Source: Lachnospiraceae bacterium (GTDB lineage: Bacteria > Bacillota > Clostridia > Lachnospirales > Lachnospiraceae). Taken from it: a stretch of 28,655 nt of DNA. A program made the translations under genes and the position numbers. The stretch lies in contig JAHZAV010000028.1 in the NCBI GenBank assembly GCA_019423745.1, positions 1 to 28,655 of the forward strand. Direction: 5' to 3'. Shown piece by piece: positions 23,506 to 28,655 of the stretch. A model generated the notes under the pieces. It saw only the letters and a program-made list of their open reading frames with translations, did not search any database and had not been told where the DNA came from. Within the stretch, counting starts at the first letter, position 1; each line of letters begins with the position of its first letter.

Positions 23506-24390
23506 ATGGAACTTAGAGTACTTCATTATTTTCTGGCTATTGCACGAGAACAGAGTATCGCACGTGCCGCACAATCTCTCCACCTTTCTCAGCCTACTCT
23601 TTCTACCCAGATTAAAAACCTGGAAAAGGAACTTGGCAAACAACTTCTCATACGGGGAACAAAAGGATCCCGCAAAGTCACACTTACAGAAGAAGGCCTG
23701 CTTTTAAAAAAGCGTGCAGAAGAAATTCTGGATCTGGTCCGCCGAACAGAAAATGAAATTTCCATGAGCGATGACGTTCTGATGGGAGATATTTATATCG
23801 GGACTGGCGAAACGGACGGTATCCGCCTGATTGCCAAAGCGGCAAAGGAGCTGAAGAACCGCTGTCCTGGAATTCGCTACCATATCTCCAGCGGTAACTC
23901 TCCTCTTGTCTCCGAATATCTGGACAAGGGACTGATTGATTTTGGCATCGTTTTTGGAGAAGTAGATCTTACAAAGTACAATTCCTTAGAAATACCATAT
24001 TCTGATATTTGGGGTGTACTTATGAAAAAGGACTCCCCTTTGGCATCAAAAGCCACTATCTCTCCAAATGATTTAAAAGATAAGCCGCTGATTCTCTCCC
24101 AACAAGAATCTCAAGGCGGAACGCTTACTCAGTGGCTTGGAAGCAACCCTGAAAATTTGAATGTAACTGCCACATACAACCTGATCTTCAATGCCTCTCT
24201 TCTTGTGGAAGAAGGACTTGGCTATGCACTCTGCTTTGACAAAATCATCAATACATCAGGAAACAGCAACCTTTGTTTTCGACCGCTGAATCCTGTATTA
24301 AAAAACAAAATGTATATTATCTGGAAGAAATATCAGGTCTTCTCTAAACCTGCCCAGAAGTTTCTGGAAGTACTGAGGGAATCTTTTTGA
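23506..24390 (+). CDS. LysR family transcriptional regulator
   Basis: The 294-residue protein has the typical N-terminal winged helix-turn-helix (about residues 1-60: MELRVLHYFLAIAREQSIA, then AAQSLHLSQPTLSTQI and LGKQLLIRG) and a two-domain effector-binding region. GDIYIGTGETDGIRLIAKAA opens domain 1. The ATG at 23506 is preceded by a GGGGGACC-type site and gives a normal family length, while a TTG further upstream at 23443 would overlap the promoter. It is divergent from the cyclophilin-like gene and converges on a sugar O-acetyltransferase, with which it shares 47 bases. The effector is unknown. Confidence 0.93.
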   Translation: MELRVLHYFLAIAREQSIARAAQSLHLSQPTLSTQIKNLEKELGKQLLIRGTKGSRKVTLTEEGLLLKKRAEEILDLVRRTENEISMSDDVLMGDIYIGTGETDGIRLIAKAAKELKNRCPGIRYHISSGNSPLVSEYLDKGLIDFGIVFGEVDLTKYNSLEIPYSDIWGVLMKKDSPLASKATISPNDLKDKPLILSQQESQGGTLTQWLGSNPENLNVTATYNLIFNASLLVEEGLGYALCFDKIINTSGNSNLCFRPLNPVLKNKMYIIWKKYQVFSKPAQKFLEVLRESF

Positions 24391-24940
24391 TTACTTTTGC
24401 CGGGACACCACCTACTATAGTATTAGCTGGCACATCTTTTGCAACAACTGCCCCTGCTGCAACAACTGCATTCTCGCCAATTGTCACACCTGGAAGAATA
24501 GTAGCACCGGCTCCAATCCACACATTTTTACCAATTACAACGGGTGACGGATATAGGGAACCTCTGTCATTTGCCGCCAATCCATGATTCAATGTAGCAA
24601 TCACCACATTATGTCCTACAAGAGTATCGTCTCCCAGTGTTATACCGCCCTGATCTTGAAATCGGCAGCCAGAATTAATAAAAACGTTCTTCCCAATATG
24701 AATATTCTTTCCACAATCTGTGGTAAACGGAGGAAACATCCGAAACGTCTCATCAACTGCTGTTCCTATAAGTTTTTCAAACAGTTGACGTCTTTCCTCC
24801 ATAGTATGATATCTACTGTTAAGCTCTGTCGTAATCTGAATTGCCTCTTCTGCCAATCCATTAATGTATTCCTGATATTCTGTTCCTCCCTGAATTGGCA
24901 GGCCCTTTTCTACATGTTCCAAAAAATCCTTTAATTCCAT
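24344..24940 (-). CDS. Sugar O-acetyltransferase (maltose/galactoside acetyltransferase type)
   Basis: The 198-residue protein is a left-handed beta-helix acetyltransferase of the Maa/LacA type, which transfers acetyl from acetyl-CoA to sugars. The hexapeptide repeats run from about residue 70 to 185: IHIGKNVFINSGC, ITLGDDTLVGHNVVI, VVIGKNVWIGAGATI and VTIGENAVVAAGAVV. The catalytic histidine is likely in ATLNHG. The terminal block is PANTIVGGVPAKVIKKI. The gene ends inside the opposite-strand LysR gene, overlapping by 47 bases. Its ribosome binding site, GAGG, is weak and far. The natural sugar is unknown. Confidence 0.93.
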   Translation of the reverse strand: MELKDFLEHVEKGLPIQGGTEYQEYINGLAEEAIQITTELNSRYHTMEERRQLFEKLIGTAVDETFRMFPPFTTDCGKNIHIGKNVFINSGCRFQDQGGITLGDDTLVGHNVVIATLNHGLAANDRGSLYPSPVVIGKNVWIGAGATILPGVTIGENAVVAAGAVVAKDVPANTIVGGVPAKVIKKIPSVLPETSGQV

Positions 24941-24978
24941 AATTTTTTAATACCTCTTTCTCTGTCAAATTCAGTTTC

Positions 24979-25007
24979 AGTATAAAACAGATTTTTTTGA
25001 ATAACAA
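24979..25007 (-). promoter_or_regulatory. Predicted promoter of the sugar O-acetyltransferase gene
   Basis: On the minus strand TTGTTA (25002-25007) and TATACT (24979-24984) are 17 bases apart, about 40 bases upstream of the start at 24940. Confidence 0.6.
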
Positions 25008-25088
25008 ATACTTATATATTATGCTTTTCCATAGTTTTTTTCTATTGTTATTCTCATTGTCTGTTCAAAATCATCTCTTCAAAATAAA

Positions 25089-25120
25089 AGTGTCCGCTGC
25101 CAACAACTGACAAACGGACT
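25089..25120 (-). terminator. Probable terminator of the two-component operon
   Basis: GTCCG (25092-25096) pairs with CGGAC (25115-25119). On the minus strand ACTTTTATTTT follows. The stem is short, but its place just after the 81-codon gene makes termination likely. Confidence 0.5.
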
Positions 25121-25131
25121 CCATTTTTTAC

Positions 25132-25377
25132 TTATTCTATATAAATTTCCATTCGGGAAATTAAATTTGTCACATTTAGTTTATTGGCAAAAAGCTGCCG
25201 ATAAGTAGCGCTTTTTGTACGCCCTGCTTCTGACAATTTGTCCATATCAACAGTAATTTTCTCTTTTTCCGCAAGAAGGGCATCATACAAATCCTCCAGG
25301 CGCCCTAGTCTGTTCACTGCAGCTGCTGTATCGTTTGCCTGATAACCATTATTTCCCTTTACCGTCAACCTCTCCAT
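25132..25377 (-). CDS. Small protein (81 aa) of unknown function in the two-component operon
   Basis: I do not recognise a named function. The 81-residue product has no signal peptide or membrane segment and looks largely helical and charged. The middle (LGRLEDLYDALLAEKEKITVD-like, about 24-44) could be a coiled coil. The last 25 residues (TYRQLFANKLNVTNLISRME) resemble, from memory, the tail of small phage- or accessory-type proteins of Clostridia that also begin with MERLT. A good GGAGG lies seven bases upstream of the ATG. It starts 26 bases after the kinase stop with no terminator between, so it is the third gene of the regulator-kinase operon. Confidence 0.7.
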   Translation of the reverse strand: MERLTVKGNNGYQANDTAAAVNRLGRLEDLYDALLAEKEKITVDMDKLSEAGRTKSATYRQLFANKLNVTNLISRMEIYIE

Positions 25378-25402
25378 ATTTTCCCTCCATTTTTACATTT
25401 AT

Positions 25403-26419
25403 TTACTCCGCCTGGACAGGAATCCTTCCAAGTCCAAGAAATACTGTCGTTCCTTTTCCCGGCTCAGATTCAATCCAGATGTTATGCCCTAATTTATCCG
25501 CTACTCTCTTACACAGATATAGCCCTATACCTGTAGACTTTTTATGCTCTCTGCCCGTATAGCCAGTAAATCCTCTTTCAAATACTCTCGGTAGATCTTC
25601 CGCATAAATGCCAATACCTGTATCCTGAATCATTAATGTAATTTCATGATCCTTTTCCTCAGCTACACAGATTGTAATTTCTCCTCTCTTAGTATATTTT
25701 AAAGCATTCGATAAAATCTGTTCTAAAATAAACGATAACCATTTCTCATCTGTAAGCACGATCTGCCCTGATTCCTGATAATTCAATTTCAGCTTTTGGA
25801 GAATAAAAAGTCTGGAATATTTCCGCAGCGCCTGCTTAATCAGCTTATCCAGCGAATACCACTGTAGTACAAGGTCTTTAGAAATATCTCCAATACGAAC
25901 ATAGGTCATAACCATTTCCACATACTGCTCTGTACGAAAAAGTTCTTTGTCCATCTCCTTTAAAAAGCAGTCTGATCCCTGATTCTGTTCCTCTTCCTGC
26001 AAAAGAAGACGCATAGCTGCAAGCGGTGTTTTTATCTGATGTACCCAAAGACTGTAATAATCCATACTTTCCTGTTTTGCAATAGCAGCATCTGATTCAA
26101 TCTCCGCTTTCTGCTTCCAGACAATCTCCAGCATTTTCTGATACTGCTTCTCTGCCAGTGTATCTGCACTCTGCGCACCAGGTTGAACAAAAAAAATGTT
26201 TTTTAACATTTCTTCTCTTTCTTTACTTCTTCTCAAATACCGTATAAAATCTGCACTTCTCCACAAAATCAACCATATAATGCACAAAAAAATTGCATAG
26301 GATATTGCTTCCATTCTCACCTCATAAAGCATTCCTACTAACAGAATAATTGCTCCGGCGCCAAGATAGCTGATGATTTCTCTCCAATGTTCTTTTAAAT
26401 AATAGATTGCTGTCTTCAT
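25403..26419 (-). CDS. BceS-like intramembrane-sensing histidine kinase
   Basis: The 338-residue kinase has two N-terminal membrane helices (about residues 16-34 and 38-54) joined by only about four residues, so it has no outside sensor domain. That is the mark of BceS-type kinases that read the state of their BceAB transporter. The H-box is WVHQIKTPLAAM with predicted phosphorylated His127, followed by N-box ILSNALKYT and G-boxes DTGIGI, FERGFTGYTG and STGIGLYLC. It overlaps the response-regulator gene by 4 bases (ATGA), so they are coupled. The likely partner is the BceAB-like transporter at 18403-21124. Confidence 0.93.
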   Translation of the reverse strand: MKTAIYYLKEHWREIISYLGAGAIILLVGMLYEVRMEAISYAIFLCIIWLILWRSADFIRYLRRSKEREEMLKNIFFVQPGAQSADTLAEKQYQKMLEIVWKQKAEIESDAAIAKQESMDYYSLWVHQIKTPLAAMRLLLQEEEQNQGSDCFLKEMDKELFRTEQYVEMVMTYVRIGDISKDLVLQWYSLDKLIKQALRKYSRLFILQKLKLNYQESGQIVLTDEKWLSFILEQILSNALKYTKRGEITICVAEEKDHEITLMIQDTGIGIYAEDLPRVFERGFTGYTGREHKKSTGIGLYLCKRVADKLGHNIWIESEPGKGTTVFLGLGRIPVQAE

Positions 26420-27090
26420 GCTTCCACCATATATCCAATTCCTTTTTTGGTCACAATCATCTGCTCCAAACCAATGCCCGATAGTTTTTTCCTTAATCGT
26501 GCCACATTAACTGTCAGTGTATTCTCATCAATAAAGGCATCACTCTCCCACAGCCTGGCAATTATTTCATCCCTGGAAACAATTTTACCTGCATGTTCCA
26601 ACAAAGTCTGAAGAATCCGGAATTCATTTTTCGTCAACTCTATTTTCTGCTCTTGATAAAGCAACGAAGCATCTGCCAAATTCAGGATACACCCTTTATA
26701 CTCCATAATATTGGTACTGCCCCTATAGGAATACGCCCTGCGAAACATTGCCTGTACCTTTGCAGTCACCACATTCAAATCAAAAGGCTTTTCAATAAAT
26801 TCATCGCCTCCCATATTCATAGCCATAACGATATTCATATTATCACTTGCCGCTGACAGAAAAATAACCGGTACGTCAGAAACTTTTCGGATACTGCTGC
26901 ACCAGTGAAATCCATTATAAAATGGGAGCCCGATATCCAGAAGAACAAGATCGGGCTGGACATTTGAAAATTCTTCCATTACATTTTTAAAATCTTCCAC
27001 ACAGAACACCTCATAATCCCAGCCTGATAAGTGCCTTTGCAATGCCTGCGCAATTGTTCTGTCATCTTCCACAATCAAGATCCGATACAT
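26416..27090 (-). CDS. OmpR-family response regulator (BceR-like)
   Basis: The 224-residue regulator has a receiver domain with acidic pocket Glu8-Asp9-Asp10, phosphoacceptor Asp52 (LLDIGLPFYNG), conserved Ser in FLSAASD and Lys in EKPFD. It is followed by a winged-helix DNA-binding domain (about 125-222: ELTKNEFRILQTLLEHAGKI and DENTLTVNVARLRKKL). AGGAGG precedes the start. It heads the operon with the kinase and the 81-codon gene. It is predicted to bind the TNACA-N4-TGTNA site upstream of the BceA-like gene. Confidence 0.95.
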   Translation of the reverse strand: MYRILIVEDDRTIAQALQRHLSGWDYEVFCVEDFKNVMEEFSNVQPDLVLLDIGLPFYNGFHWCSSIRKVSDVPVIFLSAASDNMNIVMAMNMGGDEFIEKPFDLNVVTAKVQAMFRRAYSYRGSTNIMEYKGCILNLADASLLYQEQKIELTKNEFRILQTLLEHAGKIVSRDEIIARLWESDAFIDENTLTVNVARLRKKLSGIGLEQMIVTKKGIGYMVEA

Positions 27091-27120
27091 AACTCCTCCT
27101 AAATGTGTTGTTTCTTTCTC

Positions 27121-27126
27121 ATTATA
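27121..27126 (-). promoter_or_regulatory. -10 element of the two-component operon
   Basis: A TATAAT on the minus strand about 31 bases upstream of the regulator start, with no convincing -35. Confidence 0.4.
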
Positions 27127-27183
27127 GTATTCTACATGATTATCCTGCCTTTGACCAGTCGTTTACGGACTTTCCCATATATC

Positions 27184-27221
27184 AAAGGAACTCTGAAGCC
27201 AGATGTCTTCAGAGTTCCTTT
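27184..27221 (-). terminator. Terminator of carB
   Basis: A perfect 15-bp stem pairs AAAGGAACTCTGAAG (27184-27198) with CTTCAGAGTTCCTTT (27207-27221) around an 8-base loop. It lies 13 bases past the carB stop. The T tract is better on the plus strand, so it may work in both directions. Confidence 0.8.
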
Positions 27222-27234
27222 TTCATCGCTATTC

Positions 27235-28655
27235 TTAAATTTTTGCAATATCAATCAGTGTCAGCTTCTTAATATCTGTATTTTCAAGACTGGTGATGAG
27301 AGCTTCTGCTGTATCAATAGCAGTGAGCACATTTACTCCTGTCTCAATTGCATTTCTTCTGATTACAAATCCATCTCTGGATCTGTCTGCTCCCTGTGGA
27401 GGTGTGTCAATTACAAGATCAATCTCATGTCCCAAAATCAAATCCATAAGGTTTGGAGATTCCTGTTCAATTTTATTAACCGGAATCGCTTTGACTCCTC
27501 CATCCTGAAGCGCTTTCGCTGTACTCCGGGTAGCAAAAATCTTATAACCAATCTTTTCAAAGCGACGTCCGATTTCCACTGCTTCCGGCTTATCATCATC
27601 TCTTACTGTGATGATCATATTTTTGTATTTCGGAAGTTTAATTCCTGCTCCAAGGAATGCTTTGTAGAGAGCCTCATCAAAGGTACGTGCAATACCCAGA
27701 CACTCTCCGGTAGACTTCATCTCAGGTCCAAGGCTGATATCTGCACCCCGGATCTTTTCAAATGAGAATACCGGCATCTTAACTGCAAAGTAATCTGCTT
27801 CTTTTTGCAGTCCCGGCGTATAACCAAGTTCCTTAATCTTATGTCCAATAATTACTTGTGTAGCAAGAGGCACAATCGGAATACCGGTCACCTTACTGAT
27901 ATAAGGAACGGTACGGCTGGAACGAGGATTTACTTCAATTACATAAACTTCCTCATCACAAACAATAAACTGAATATTGATCAGTCCGATTACATGCAGA
28001 GACTGTGCCAGCTTTCTGGTGTAATCTTCGATGGTTCTCTTAGTCTTCTCAGAAATACTCTGTGCCGGATAAACGGAAATACTGTCTCCGGAATGGATTC
28101 CTGCACGTTCAATATGCTCCATAATACCAGGAATCAGAATATCCTCTCCGTCACATACGGCGTCTACCTCAATTTCTTTTCCCTGAAGGTATTTATCTAC
28201 CAGAATCGGGTGATCCTGTGCAATTCGGTTAATAATACCGATAAACTCATCAATATCATGATCATTGATGGCAATCTGCATACCCTGTCCACCAAGCACA
28301 TAGGATGGGCGCACAAGAACCGGATAACCAAGTCTGTTTGCCACTTCTTTTGCCTCTTCAGCAGTAAAGACCGTACCTCCGGTAGGACGAGGAATTCCGC
28401 ATTTTTCCAATATTTCATCAAAAAGCTCTCTATCTTCTGCTGCATCGACATTCTCTGCAGATGTACCAAGAATCGGCACTCCCATCTTCATTAAAGCTTC
28501 TGTCAGTTTGATAGCTGTCTGGCCTCCGAACTGTACAACTGCCCCATCCGGCTTCTCCAGATCTACAATACTTTCTACATCCTCTGGAGTCAATGGTTCG
28601 AAATACAGCTTATCAGCAATATCAAAGTCTGTACTTACTGTCTCCGGGTTATTAT
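27235..28655 (-). CDS. carB: Carbamoyl-phosphate synthase large subunit, partial (C-terminal part)
   Basis: This is the 3' part of carB, open to the window edge, with about 473 of roughly 1,065 codons. The enzyme makes carbamoyl phosphate from glutamine or ammonia, bicarbonate and two ATP for arginine and pyrimidine synthesis. NNPETVSTDFD at the edge, FGGQTAIKL and VLGGQGMQIAI mark the second ATP-grasp half, and EVNPRSSRTVPYISKVTG its catalytic core. The last 120-140 residues form the allosteric MGS-type domain (ARTFDEALYKAF, then GHEIDLVIDTPPQG). The frame has no in-window start: it runs past a TTG at 28593 into the left neighbour sequence. Confidence 0.97.
   Translation of the reverse strand, partial: NNPETVSTDFDIADKLYFEPLTPEDVESIVDLEKPDGAVVQFGGQTAIKLTEALMKMGVPILGTSAENVDAAEDRELFDEILEKCGIPRPTGGTVFTAEEAKEVANRLGYPVLVRPSYVLGGQGMQIAINDHDIDEFIGIINRIAQDHPILVDKYLQGKEIEVDAVCDGEDILIPGIMEHIERAGIHSGDSISVYPAQSISEKTKRTIEDYTRKLAQSLHVIGLINIQFIVCDEEVYVIEVNPRSSRTVPYISKVTGIPIVPLATQVIIGHKIKELGYTPGLQKEADYFAVKMPVFSFEKIRGADISLGPEMKSTGECLGIARTFDEALYKAFLGAGIKLPKYKNMIITVRDDDKPEAVEIGRRFEKIGYKIFATRSTAKALQDGGVKAIPVNKIEQESPNLMDLILGHEIDLVIDTPPQGADRSRDGFVIRRNAIETGVNVLTAIDTAEALITSLENTDIKKLTLIDIAKI

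Noticed and set aside
27103..28494. Long plus-strand open frames opposite carB
   Set aside because: They mirror carB codons. No signal of their own and no ribosome binding site.
1..28655. CRISPR arrays, insertion sequences, prophage, tRNA or rRNA genes
   Set aside because: No regularly spaced repeats, transposase or integrase genes, or tRNA/rRNA-like sequences were seen on either strand.

Overview
The window looks like chromosome of a low-GC, spore-forming, strictly anaerobic Firmicute, most likely a gut Lachnospiraceae relative. The evidence is a class III (oxygen-sensitive) ribonucleotide reductase, a SpoVAF/GerA-type spore protein, a T-box leader, strong AGGAGG ribosome binding sites, AT-rich intergenic DNA, and the family mix (DegV, NSS and AGCS symporters, BceAB-like transporter, GldG/DUF4340 exporter). 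No rRNA, tRNA, insertion sequence, prophage or CRISPR array was seen. I count 28 genes, mostly on the minus strand. The last, carB, is cut by the right edge.

Layout. 1-2.1 kb (+): a sodium-coupled amino-acid symporter and a YbaK-type aminoacyl-tRNA deacylase, closed by a terminator shared with the converging genes. 2.1-8.4 kb (-): a DegV / B3-4-domain pair, an orphan SpoVAF-like gene with an abrupt C-terminus, and the tightly packed nrdD-nrdG-dut operon for anaerobic dNTP supply. 8.6-11.7 kb (-): a three-gene ABC importer behind a complete T-box leader whose specifier triplet reads UGG, so it is assigned as the tryptophan importer trpX-trpY-trpZ. 11.8-13.2 kb (-): an AGCS alanine/glycine:sodium symporter with a long structured leader. 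The 576-base gap upstream of it holds a consensus promoter that runs almost at once into an intrinsic terminator, an apparent ~60-nt RNA unit. 13.7-17.9 kb (+): a four-gene ABC-2 export system (ATPase, permease, GldG-like and DUF4340 proteins) that begins with a TTG codon and ends in a strong bidirectional terminator.

17.9-28.7 kb (mostly -): a small cupin gene preceded by a perfect 43-base palindrome, a BceAB-like antimicrobial-peptide transporter, a HAD phosphatase / metallo-beta-lactamase-fold pair, a cyclophilin-like gene divergent from a LysR regulator, a sugar O-acetyltransferase that overlaps the LysR gene tail to tail, and an 81-codon gene at the end of an operon with a BceRS-like two-component system. 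The final gene is carB.

How they work together. The two-component system has the short intramembrane-sensing kinase typical of BceS. The promoter region of the transporter about 4 kb away carries TTACA-N4-TGTCA, which fits the BceR-type operator as I remember it. I therefore infer one split Bce detoxification module. Its third operon gene has no recognised function. The parts that look least described are the ~60-nt promoter-terminator unit upstream of the AGCS gene, the 43-base palindrome, and the GldG/DUF4340 exporter.
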